Origin: Nyssa sinensis
Lineage: Eukaryota; Streptophyta; Magnoliopsida; Cornales; Nyssaceae
Direction of reading: 5' to 3'
Length of the DNA: 64,000 nucleotides
NCBI GenBank assembly: GCA_008638375.1
Contig: CM018035.1
Location: 5,453,077 to 5,517,076 of the forward strand
Part shown: piece after piece, positions 1-11,474 of the stretch
Numbering within the stretch: position 1 is the stretch's first letter
Layout of the letters: the number at the start of each line of letters is the position of its first letter
Made by a program: the position numbers and the translations under genes
Notes under the pieces: model-generated
What the model saw: only the letters and a program-made list of their open reading frames with translations
What the model was told of the DNA's origin: nothing
Database searches by the model: none

Positions 1-1003
1 TGAAGTTACTGCACAGTGTGCTTCTTTGAAAATTTCCAAGTTTAGCAATTGAGAATGTCCAATGAAAACAAGATGAGTTAAAATGAGTTTTTGAGTCAAA
101 AGTAACACTTTTGAAGGAATAAAAAAGGCAAAGCTGGAAGGGACGAGCTATAGTCTAATATTGGATAAAAAGCTGGTGAGAAAACTATGAGAAATCTTGA
201 TGAGGGTGACAGTATATCATGGGCTCCAAATTTCCTAACCCTTTTCATATTGACAGCATCTGAACACAGATTTCTTCTTTAATAAAGTTGAAAACAATTA
301 CATATCTTTATTTTTTCCTCTGGACTCAAGAATTTCATCACCCAAATGTTATTTTACAAGCTAAATTGTTGTCCTGAATTGTGAATGAGAATTTTGATTC
401 AATGGTTGCAGGACACGTTAGACTTAATAGTGACCACTGGACCAGCATGGCAACAACCAATGTGAAAAAGACTCAACATTTAAGTGATGCACCCAATACC
501 ACAGATTCACTGCTCATCCTAAAAGCATTAAAGTGATCAACACACCTTACCACTCCAAATCCCTTTCAACTCAGATAGTGGCGACTGATTCATGCCCAGA
601 AGGCCTAAAAGGCCAAACATGCCGGACCCATGAAGCGTAAAGAACTACTGAACCTTCTAATTCCCTCACCTTTCACACCTCTAAATTTTTTGTCTTGTTT
701 TGCCTTCATTTGTTTCAAGGACTGAAAAATGCATAATCCGGGATTCTGGATCATGCCTTAGTGTATCCTTTATAGATGTCACTTCCTGTTTTTTGGGTCT
801 TTAAGCATGCAAATTTTCATAATGTGTATTTAGTAAAATATGCATGTGAATACAAGTATATATACAGCTCATCTTGTATCTCAATTCACTTCCATTGCTG
901 CATAAAGTTAATATATTACAAAATACCTACTCATAGTTATGGAACAGAGTGGAAAAGAAAAATAAGGTTGCATTAGCATATGGAAGATGCTACATTAGGC
1001 ACT
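1..1003. other. Gene-free stretch, 3' flank of the ERF gene
   Basis: No reading frame here resembles a known protein, and the short open frames have no splice support. The DNA is AT-rich and mostly unique-looking. The part next to the ERF stop codon at 1004 probably contains its 3' UTR, but no polyadenylation site can be fixed from sequence alone. Confidence 0.5.
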
Positions 1004-1629
1004 CTAGTTTTGAACAACAGAGCAAAGCTCAATAGAGCCATAATCAAGCAATTCCTCTATCATCTGCTCTATATGATCATCTTCAAGAAGCTTGAATTGT
1101 TGATCACTCTCCACTTTACCTTCACTACCTACCCAGCTCACTGGCGACCTGACTCCCATTTCCCAATTGTTTCCTGTAATGCCATCACCTGCAGCAACAT
1201 GGGAAGATTGGCCTTCTTGGCCATCTTTAATTACAGGTTTTTTGGCCATTTGGAGAGATGCCATATGACATTTTTGTAGTTTAGCTGTCAAAGTAGCTGA
1301 GAGAAGCTTTGTTGAAGTTGAATGAGATTCATTGGCGTTGTAGGAGAAGTTTGTACGTGCTCTCGGCCCGCATATGAGCCGGGCCGCTTCATCATATGCT
1401 CGCGCTGCATCCTCTGCCGTTTCAAACGTGCCTAGCCATATTCTAGTCTTCCTGTGCCCATAAACAAATTATCAAACAGTTCGTTTCTGTACAAAAGTGC
1501 AATAACGAAAACATTTTGCAAAAGCAATTTGAAGAAGGAAATTTACAGCAAAGGGTGACGAATTTCAGAGACCCAAGAGCCCCAATGCCGCTGACGAACA
1601 CCACGGAATCGCTGCTGGGGTCTAGCCAT
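1004..1629 (-). CDS. ERF003: AP2/ERF transcription factor, ERF003 type (two exons)
   Basis: Exons at 1629-1547 and 1451-1004 (531 coding bases, 176 aa), with a 95-bp GT...AG intron. The intron falls just after the residues HPLL. The single AP2/ERF DNA-binding domain covers about residues 8-65. It opens with [20 protein letters not shown] and continues with [20 protein letters not shown], the form typical of the ERF003 and WIN1/SHINE part of the ERF family, which carries an intron at this position. The start MARPQQR directly before the domain is the usual start of ERF003-like proteins. The tail after residue 70 is Ser/Thr- and acid-rich, ends in [15 protein letters not shown] and is less conserved. 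By family it is a nuclear regulator binding GCC-box-like promoter elements. Its targets cannot be read from the sequence. SHINE-type factors are the main alternative, but the N-terminus argues for ERF003. Confidence 0.93.
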
Positions 1630-2085
1630 GGTGGAGGAGGAGCCGAAATGCTCCAGATTTGCAAATGGTGCAAGTGTTTGTGATATGTCTGAGAGAGGAG
1701 GAGAATGGCGGCAGAAGAGGGAGGAGGGGGTTAGAGTGGTAGAGCATTGGGGGCTTTTGTAAGCTTTCTTTTCGACCTTCTGGCAATCAATCTAGTTATG
1801 GGGTCCACAAGAATTTTGGCCTTCCTTTCTTCTCTTTCCACATAAAATATGAAAAGAAAATTTAAAAAGCAGACATTTTTTTAAGTTGGGTACCATTTAT
1901 TACAATGAATTTAACAAATTTATAAATTTGCTAGTTAAGATGATACAAGGTACTGGTATTATGATTATATATGATTTATAAATTTTAACGGGTTAGTGAA
2001 TGATGATTCTATTGGTAATTGATCATTACTAGTTAATTATTGCTTTTCCGAGATTGTACTGATACGTATATTTTATACGAATATA

Positions 2086-2562
2086 GGGGTGCAATTTGTG
2101 AGTCATGTTCAGGATGAGGCATGTCCAACTCTGAGACAGTTAACTTTAGTTCGATCAAAATTTGATCTTGAATCCAAAAAATCTAACTTGAATAGAAGTC
2201 TGAACTTAAATTCATAAGTTTCGGATTCAACCCAAACCAGACTAATTTTCATAGTCACATGAAAGTGATTTTTTATTGTAAATTTAAATAATTGATTCTC
2301 TTTTTTTTTTTTTTTCATTTTTCACGGTGGCGTGAAATCAATTGACATTGTTAATCAAGAGCATTCAATGACCCTTGTGTATATATATAATATATAAAAC
2401 AGTTTCCGGGATTGGGTTCTTCATTACTAAACCTAAGCTTAGCTTGAATTTAGATCGGACCTAAATTTTTTTGCTCAAACTTAGTTCGAATTACAAATAA
2501 TACTATCCAAGCTTAGAAAAAAATTAGGCCGAGTTCAAATTAGCCAGCCCGACTTACACCCT
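2086..2562. mobile_element. Non-autonomous TIR element (hAT-like), copy 1
   Basis: The left end reads GGGGTGCAATTTG and the right end reads, in reverse complement, AAGGGTGTAAGTC. This gives a short imperfect terminal inverted repeat. The interior is AT-rich, non-coding and full of words such as AACCTAAGC and TCGGACC. A related sequence with matching ends lies at 9225-9823. The GGGTG ends are reminiscent of plant hAT-derived elements. No clean 8-bp target duplication is visible, so the superfamily is an inference. Confidence 0.45.
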
Positions 2563-2936
2563 TATATAAATATGAGAATGAAAATTTTATTCAAGTAATG
2601 TGAATGCACACCCTCCGCACAATTAACATGTAGTCAATTCTCTCTCCTCATGGTTGTATGGGAAAAAATTTATACGAATGTGATGATTTTCAAAGGGATA
2701 GGTGGAATGTATCTTTCTTAAGATTAAAGTTTCCTGTTAGGAAGTATGGCTTTCCATTTTCTCTATTATTATCACATTGTGCAGAGGAGGTAGAGCTGCT
2801 CGTATTTATTGTAGTAGGCTGTCGACACAGGAGTACATGGCTCGCATCACATTTACTAAACATAGGAAACCTACCCATATGCCAAACTATAAGGTCAAGA
2901 CAAAAACATTGTACGTAATTTGCAGGCCCATGCCCC

Positions 2937-2937
2937 C

Positions 2938-2971
<34 letters not shown>

Positions 2972-2972
2972 T
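2937..2972. repeat. Compound (CT)n(TA)n microsatellite
   Basis: A CT run is followed directly by a TA run. Similar dinucleotide arrays in the same interval are at 4535-4556 (TA), 4627-4642 (CA), 5223-5266 (CA then TG), 7806-7826 (AT) and 8513-8542 (CT). Confidence 0.9.
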
Positions 2973-3645
2973 GTGGGCTAGTAGGTAGTAGCTGCTATTT
3001 TTGACCGTTATTCCTATATTGCATTACGCAATCCAAATGTGGTGTGCAACAAAGATAGTGACATCAATTACATGCATTTGCTTCCTCCATTCACTCTATG
3101 GTTAGGTCATTCTCACATGCCAAGCTATTTTGGTATTACATCTCTATCTCTTAAATTTGTAGAGCACTAACCTGTGTCTACTATCTAGAGACTAAATGCA
3201 TGTTAAAATGATCTTGATTGGGTTGATAATGTTACCATCATGTCTACTGAGAACTCTGATCACAAAATTGGCAGCCTCATGAACTTGGCCCCCTTGTGAG
3301 GAGCCATGAATACCCTCTGGTAGTAGCAAGTGCTACACATTGGTTAAATGAGCAACTTTTTGGTTCTGTAGTTAGGTTTTTAATGTAGAAGACAGATCTT
3401 TACGAATATGACTGTGTGTATATTACACAGGTCTGTGTCACATGTTTGTGTATAATATCCGAATGGTTAGATTCGTATGAATTTAACCTTCACAAATGAC
3501 AAACGCATCCCTCATTCATGTAGGTCAAGTAGTACTGCTGCAATTTAGACCAAGAGCCGAACAAGGTTACTAAATTTTGCAACCAAAAAAAAAATTCTAT
3601 ATGTAAATCTAGCCTTTCAAAAAAGGGTTTACATGAAAAAAATAA

Positions 3646-4126
3646 TAAATTATACTGACTTCTTCTGAGGTTTTTAACAATTATACTAATATCTTCTGAT
3701 GTTTCTAAAATTATATTAATCTCTCATATTTTACTTGACAATATACAGATATCACTTTCCTTTTTTTCTTCAAAATAACAAAACTGACTTTTTCATTTTT
3801 TTAAATTTTGACCAATTTTTTTTTCATTTTTTAAATAAATATTGATAAAAACTTTAAATTTAGTTTTATACAAAATAAAAATAAATCATTTACCTTTAAA
3901 AAAATTTATTTAATATAATAAAAAAACATTAATAAAAGTTTAAAAAAATAGTCAAAATTGAAAATAAAGAAATAAAAGGGGTAATTTTGTTATTTTGAAG
4001 AAAAAATTGACTAGATAGGGGTATCTATATATTGTCAAGTAAAGTAGACGAGGTTAGTATAATTTTAGAAATTTCAGAAAAAATCAGTACAATTATCAAA
4101 AACCTAAGAAAAGATCAGTGTAATTA
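3646..4126. mobile_element. Foldback-type MITE with ~130-bp inverted arms, copy 1
   Basis: The left arm (about 3646-3785) and right arm (about 3990-4126) are inverted copies of each other. Both carry TTATACTGAC-like ends, internal repeats of the form TTCTGA-GTTT, the word TTTACTTGACAATATA and then TTCTTCAAAATAACAA. The centre is AT-rich and non-coding. The whole sequence could fold into one long hairpin. No open frame is present, so it would depend on transposase from elsewhere. A second copy lies at 6055-6480. Confidence 0.7.
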
Positions 4127-6054
4127 TAAAAAATTTTAGAATAAGCAATATAAATTTTTTTAAAAAAATTTCTAACTCCACACTTGATTTGGACATTATA
4201 GACTTTAGATCCGACCAATTGTTGGATAGAAATCTTCTCCATCCAAAAACGTTGAAAATGCCATCTTCACATTCAACTTTTTGACTACATGTTATGGACA
4301 CTTTTGGAAAGATAAACATACATGTATAGATCTAATTAACAACATCATGTGCAACTTTTGTTTTATATTGAAACATCATGTTGCTTGAATCTTGATAAAA
4401 GACTAGTCCTCTTTTTTTAGTGGAGTAGAATTTTGGATTTATTGAATCCATCAAGCATGCAACTCCTTTACTTTTTTGGTTTATGCAAAGTTTGAAGATT
4501 TTCTACCCAATTATTAAAGAAAGAAGCATTAAATATATATATATATATATATATGTTTTTTCACTGATGATAGGAAGAGTCCATGGAACTTGAAGATTAA
4601 CATTACTCACCCAATAACACATAACACACACACACACACACAAAGTGATACCGATATATATTGATATGGATAAAAATATGATCGTCATTAATAAGATACA
4701 TACCGTTGTACTTGTAGATTTGAAATTTTTGGTTTATGAACTCTCAAGTCTGGATGGTAGATCTCTAATCTAATTTGATAATTACATATGAAATTTTTAC
4801 CTTTTTGTCATTTGCAATGTTGGATAACCGACTTCAAGATATTTTTAAATTTTGTCGAATAGGCATGTCGGCTCAACTATAGCCACATATTTAGAATTCT
4901 CAATCATAATCATAAACTTCAATAAGAAAACTACTACTTTAACTTTATCCAATGACTGAAAATCCCATAATTTACTTCACAAGAAATTCTATTAAATATG
5001 GCAACCAATCTACCATATAATGGGGGCAAGATACACACAGCCCCAAGTCCAATGCATCTATTGAATTCTTGGTAAGATTATTGCTTCAATATTCCTCTCT
5101 TACTTGATCGACCGAATGATCATCACCAGTCTTTTCATGACTTTGCTTACTATTTGTTATTTTGCAAAAATTACATTAGTTATACTAGTCATTGATAAGG
5201 TATTGGCAGTTTTTTACCACAACACACACACACACACACATATATATGTATGTGTGTGTGTGTGTATAAGTTATTGTAATGAGGTATTGGGCATTTCATA
5301 TTTTAGAAAGCTACAAGACTAGAAAAGTATAATTTGAGGCCAAAAGGCAAAAAAGGTAAAGATTACGCGTGCCATGAGAAATAACAAAAGATAAGTTCAG
5401 AAAAATAGCCATGGTGTTCTTTTCTTCACATTTACTCAATCACTAGACACACTGCTTTACTTTCTCCATGAAATTCCTAAAAGTTGCCGCCAACAAAATC
5501 TGAATCATTTGAGTTAATGTGCCTTACTTATGAATATAATCAACCTTAATCTGGATCATCATCAATTCTGCAACTTTATAATTAGGAACATTTACTTTTT
5601 AATTACGTTTACTAATTTATAATCTTCAATGAAGCCATAAATAATAACCCCATCAAAAACACAATGCTTGGATGAAAGCTATCCAATTGAGGTGACAAAA
5701 GTATTGTCGGATATGATCATCATAACCAAATTGAATTTTTGATCTTGATTCAATCTAGAGGTGACTTATGGTTCATCATTGTGTTGAAACAATCATCAAT
5801 CTTGGTCAAAAATATACAACCAGATGCACCAAATATTGGCTGTTTTTGTTAAATCAATGGTTAAGAGAGTACGAGGATAACGAGAGTACTAACCTATTAC
5901 ATCGGGTTGAATGATTGCGAATATCGTACATAATTAACGGAAGAGCAACTTGAACTTAAGGTCTCTCATAATTGAAATTGTTATATCATCTTAGATCAGT
6001 AGTTATTCTAAAAGTTTAAACTTTTTAGAGAATAGTTAATAATATATATTTTTT

Positions 6055-6480
6055 TGAATAAATTATATTGACAAATTACAAATACCTTTCTCCAGTCAAA
6101 TTTATTTTTAAAATAACAAAACTATTCATTTCATTTTTATTTTTGTATTTTTTTTTATTTTAACCAATTTCTTATAATTTTTTTTAAAGATTTTTTTATT
6201 TTATATAAAAATAAATTTAAGGCAAATAACTTATTTTTATTATATACAAAAAAAAATAGCTTTTAATCAATATTTATTTAAAAATGAAAAAAAATCATCA
6301 TAATGGTCAAAAATTTTAAAAAATGTAAAAAAAAAAAGCATTAAAGGACAGCTTTCTCATTTTGAAAAAAAATTTGACTGAGTGGGAATATTTATAGTTT
6401 GTCCGATAAAATAGAAAATGTCAGTGCAATATCAAAAATATTATGAGAGGTCAGTATAATTGTAGAAATATCAAGAAAGA
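6055..6480. mobile_element. Foldback-type MITE, copy 2 (left arm shortened)
   Basis: It has the same architecture as the element at 3646-4126. The right arm (about 6345-6480) keeps TTTGACTG, TTTGTCCGATAAAATAG and two copies of the GTCAGTRYAAT motif. The left arm starts only at the inner part of the arm (GACAAATTACAAATACC...CAGTCAAAT), so its outer half is lost. It is non-coding and AT-rich. Confidence 0.6.
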
Positions 6481-7206
6481 TCGACAATCGGTATAACAAC
6501 CAATCCGTTCAACATTATAATATTACATAACTACAAAAGAGTTACATAATTAAGAATAGACAAATCAATTAAATCTAACAATAACATATTTAACAGTTCT
6601 AAATCAAAGCAAATTTTTAGTATTATTGTTAACTTGATATACATATATATTGTTAAGTGCTTGTTTATATGGGCGATGAAAACGGACGTTTTGAAATGAG
6701 TATCTTAGAAAAAGCTACTTACTGATACTTTTTCAAAACATTCATTTTGGTTTTAAAAATATTTAAACTGACATTTTGAAAAATTCAAACAAACATCTAT
6801 TTATTTCGAAAATCTGTTTACAACGTAAAAATTTACGTTGAAATCACCCATCTAAATACAACATTTTTTTTTTTTTATCAATTTAAGCTTTTGAAATAAT
6901 AAGTGCTCATTCTCTATGAGCTTAGTGATCTAACAACCACTTATCATAGGAAACAAAATAGCCCCCCATCTGTACAATCAGCATTGAAAATATATGTGAA
7001 CTCGTGAAACTAGAATACATGAAATGCAGACCCAGAGATCAGGACCTCCATTTTCAACCCAGAGTGCTTTTACTCTGACAGCAATAATTCAAGCTTGATC
7101 AATCAGTACACCAGTGGGAACAGAGCAAAATTTATGGAGGTTATACAGAAGTTGGATTGTTTCTTCAACGCCCCATTTTGCATCCTCCATATATGTGGTG
7201 GAGATC

Positions 7207-7266
<60 letters not shown>
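7207..7266. repeat. Compound (GT)n(GA)n microsatellite
   Basis: A TG run passes directly into a long GA run. The open frames across it on both strands are repeats of Leu-Ser or Glu-Arg and are not genes. Confidence 0.95.
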
Positions 7267-7271
<5 letters not shown>

Positions 7272-8509
7272 AAGGGAACAAGGAATGACAGCAAAGTTGA
7301 CTGTTTTTTGAAGATGGGATGTAGTAAATTTTAGCCTCATTCCCAGAGGAGCATGAGACACTGTCACTGGATGATTCAAAAATTGTGTTAAGGAGATGGA
7401 GTGTATATATTAAATTTTGATAAAATTACACTTAAAAATGAATTCTCAATGGCAAACTATAGATGGGCCGCAATAGTTTTAAAAATTGTATGAAAGAAAA
7501 AAAAGGTTAAGCTTAGGCTAATGTCTTGTAGGATCTAAAAATTATTCTCATACCAAATGTAAGATTTAGAATAACTTTAATACCAATTATTGAATATAGA
7601 ACAAAAAGAAGCAAATAAATAAAAGAAGAGAAATTTAATAACAAAAACTTCAATAAATCTATTATTGCCTTGAACAATTAAAACTATTATTTATTAAATA
7701 ATATGTCATCAAAAGAATTTATCACGGCCATCACACGATCCTCTAATTCTCTTGGTTATCACTCTATTATTTTTGTGGTACACAACTTAATGTGACAGAG
7801 ACCCATATATATATATATATATATATAACATTGACTCTAAGTCCTATATTGATTAGGACATCTAATCTTATACAAATTAGTATATCTTGTTTAATTATAA
7901 TAAACTCTCATTAGAATATTAGTTTAATTACAATTATGACTACTTAAAAAGACTCTAAATATTATTAGGACTCAATAAACCAAATTAAGAAACTTACTAA
8001 AATTTATGGGCTTAGTTTAATTGGCCAACATGTGCTATCAACAATTCACTTTATGTTATCACATTATGTAGTATATACTACCAATAATTCTGTATTTGCC
8101 ACCATTAATTTTCTTAGCGTAATTTATTTTTTTCATATCAACTTAAGTTTACGTTATTTTTTCTTAAATTTTTTGAGAAAAAATCTTATGAAGATTTAAT
8201 AAATTTTAAAGGTTCAACTCCTAATTTTTATAAAATAAAATAATACTACAAAATTGAATTTGTAAAAATTTGAGGAGTCATGGTTCCTTTACCATCCTCT
8301 AAATCGGTCGATGCATAATATTTCCTTGGACCGTGTAATTTGGGAAATTAATGTTAGAAAAAAATATATTTTCTTCTATATAATTACTATGAAAATTAAG
8401 GAAAACCAAAATCTGAGATAGGAAAAAAATAATTTATATATTATTTTACTTTTTCTTAATTTTTATTTTATTTAAGATAGAGAAAAATTATGCAAAAAAT
8501 GACTTCTCC

Positions 8510-8546
<37 letters not shown>

Positions 8547-9224
8547 TCTTTATCTTTTTACTCAATAAATCTGTAAAACAAATCCAACTCTGATGTAAGC
8601 GACTATGGTAGTTGGTTGTTTGGGCCTTTGCCGCTTTAATTCAGAAGAGAAACTGACAAAGAGAAGAAGTAGTGCACTTAAAAGTGAAGTTCATCTTTGA
8701 TTAATTACGCTTTAACTAATCTTTCTTCTGATTATGATTTAATCATCGTAATGTCTATTATTAGGGTTTTTCCATTCCAAGTGATCTTAGCTATTATAGG
8801 CACTTTTCTAATGATCTTACTTACATCTTGTTGTTTTTGTAGGAATCGCACGAACAATTTCAACCATTAATCAATTTTGACAATTTTCTACTACAATATA
8901 AAACAAAATATTTAATTGTCAAATTCTAATTTTACTTGAAAAATCAGAATTTTGCAACCGATGACGTCCAAAACCTACTTCTGAATTTCTTCGGTCTAAC
9001 ATTAGGGAGAAATAGTCAAAAATCGAAGGAACATAAAACCACTGAATAAAATTATTATGTATTTCTTCTCATTTTACTTCATTGCTAATTGAAGATTTTT
9101 TTTTTTAAGCATAGTAAGCGTTAATGTCGATGATATTAATATTCCTTTCAATTATTCTTCTCTTATTCTGACAAAAAATTGAATTTTTATTTTCCTGAGA
9201 ATAAACAGGTAATACTATTTTACT

Positions 9225-9823
9225 TAGGGAATGCAATTTTAGCGGACTGGGCTCGGATTTTGTCATGTTCAAACCTAATTCAAGTTCTAAAACAGTCAAT
9301 CCGAATCCGACCTTGAACCCAAACAATTCAACCCGAGCCTTGACCCAAATTAAAAATCATTAGTATTGGGTTCAATCCGAACCCGACGAACCGATTTTTA
9401 ATTCTAATTTTTAAGTTTTATTAAGTAAATTATTATATTTTTCTTATTTTAATTCTAATTTCTCTCAATTTGTTCTTAAAAAAAAAAACTAAAATCAATA
9501 AAATAAATCTTTTAACATAATTTAATTTTGAAAAAAATGATAAAAGTCAACAAAATTTTGAAATTATAAAAATATAAATAGTAATTATCATAAAAGATTC
9601 TTATTTATTAAATGATGAATAACTAAAATATAAAATACTAAATTTGGATTCGGGTTGAAATTGAGTTTTTAAAATCTTAATTTAAATTCAACCCTAATTT
9701 AAATCAGATTTGAATTTTTTTTATATAAGTCCAACCCAAAATGTAAAAACATAAAAATCAAGTTTTAAAAAATTCAGGACAAACTCCGGCTAGGTTGGAA
9801 TTGCCCTCTCAAATTACACCCTA
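9225..9823. mobile_element. Non-autonomous TIR element (hAT-like), copy 2
   Basis: The left end is TTAGGGAATGCAATTTT. The right end in reverse complement is TTAGGGTGTAATTTGAG, matching apart from two inserted or changed bases. The interior is AT-rich with many AACCCGA/TCGGGTT-type words, as in the element at 2086-2562. No coding capacity is visible. The boundaries are approximate. Confidence 0.45.
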
Positions 9824-10189
9824 AATTTTTTCCTGCTCACCTAATTGACACCAACCGAAGTTCTTATTTCTTGTGATTGTTGTGTATTTACCATATATCA
9901 ACATTTTTAAAACCGGACCGAACTAGACGGACCAGTTGAATCGGATTCACTAGTCATTGGTTTGAGTGGTATTTGCTGTCACTTTTGAAATAGACCGGTG
10001 TAGGTTTAAGCTCCGGTTAGGACATCAGGGCGTGTGAATTATTTATATATATATAAAAAAATATGAACCGGTCAGTTCGACCGGATATCCAGAGATCCAT
10101 TCAAGATTCGCCAGAGCCGGGTGGTTCAGACGTCCTATAAATAAATGGGGAAAAAAGCCACTTAGGGCAAGGAGTCAGTTCAGTTCGAC

Positions 10190-11474
10190 TGTCGCTTCTC
10201 CGTCTTTTGACCTAGAGTTTTGCGATTTAGCCTCGTTCTTTGATCAACCGACGGTTGACGGCAGCTTGGGGAGCCACGGACGAACGACGGTAAGTGATTT
10301 CTCTCTCTATTTGTCTCGTATCTTCTGTTACTTAGTGAAGGACATGAAGCTGTGTTAATACACTCTTGTTGTGGTTTTTGTAAATGTATTATTGTAGTTA
10401 GTTTGTTCAGTGGCTGTTGTGGTCGGCCTTGGTGAAATGCTTCCCAGCAAGTTTGTTGAAGATGAGAGAGTGAAAATGAGAGGAAACGAGGATAGAGATG
10501 ATAAGAATTGAGGTTAGAGAGTTGCGGTATGAGTGAAAAAGGTGTGAAATTTCTGTCATTGGCAATCTGTCAATGTATCTTATTTGGGTGGACAGTGCAG
10601 ACAATAACATCCTTATAAGTTTTGGCTAAAATTTTGTTTTGATTGATGATTTCAGCATGTTGAGTGGGAGGGGATGACATTGAATAATTCTGTTTTAGAG
10701 GTTGTTTGGTTTGTTGATCTCTACCTTTTTTTTAGTAAGTAATAGTTTGTTGGTGAAATTATTATGAGTCTGTGACCTAGTTATTTAGTTGGATCAATTA
10801 ACCTGGTGTTCTATGCCCTGCTTGTGTATTACTCATTTTGAAATTTGTTGGGGCCTAGGTGGGAATTACTGGGGACATGTTAGGCTATTAAAAGAAGTCT
10901 CGTTGATACCATGGTGTGCTTTGATGGTTGATTGGTTTTGCTGTCGTTGGCATTCCCTGTTGGATCAAAATTTCTGCCTTCTTTCCATCACTAATGGATG
11001 TTTCTAGTACTATATCATACTTCATGTTGATGGTTAATGGAGTTTTCATTTCGAGTACTAGTTATGTAGTTATGCGAATGGGTTGTTAAAGTTAATGTTA
11101 AGTAGCTTATATATATTTTATGTAGTGCATGTGTATACTGTGTATATATACATATATATGTATTGAGTTGACTGTGTGTCTGTGTGTTTTCTTTTTAAAT
11201 TATAAACTTGGCTCTACTAAAGTTGTGGTTCATTCATTTTCTTTGTGTCTTCTTTCTTTTCTTTTACCCTCCTTTCTTTGAGGGGTGCAGGGAAGGTTGG
11301 GGGGGGGGGGGGGGTAGTCACTGAGAATTTCTGTTAGATCAATTTTGCTGGGTGAGAAATTTCTTTTCAGTTGTATTATCAAGTGGGAATTCATGTCTTA
11401 TTTTTGTTATCAGGGACTTTCTCCAAACTTCATAGTGGTTCAAGAAGCAAGATCTTGTTTGGTACTACTTAAGA
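10190..11474 (+). other. NUP96: NUP96 5' UTR with leader intron
   Basis: A G+C-rich leader exon ends at 10289 in ACG, followed by GTAAGT, a strong donor. An acceptor TTATCAG ends at 11413, and the remaining 61 leader bases run to the ATG at 11475. The 1.1-kb leader intron contains a G16 run at 11299-11314. The transcription start cannot be fixed. It probably lies between about 10150 and 10220. Confidence 0.6.

Larger units (their letters stand above)
1630..10150. other. 8.5-kb gene-free interval with TIR elements and microsatellites
   Basis: The first ~150 bases are the pyrimidine/purine-rich leader and promoter of the minus-strand ERF gene. The rest has no supported gene. It holds two related elements with GGGTG-type ends (about 2086-2562 and 9225-9823), two copies of a long-inverted-repeat element (about 3646-4126 and 6055-6480), and microsatellites near 2937, 4535, 5223, 7207, 7806 and 8513. 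A patch at 9910-10130 has repeated ACCGG/CCGGT words in both orientations and looks like another decayed element just upstream of NUP96. Confidence 0.6.

Noticed and set aside
7089..7379. Open frames through the GA/GT microsatellite on both strands
   Set aside because: They are driven by the dinucleotide repeat (Leu-Ser and Glu-Arg runs) and have no other support.
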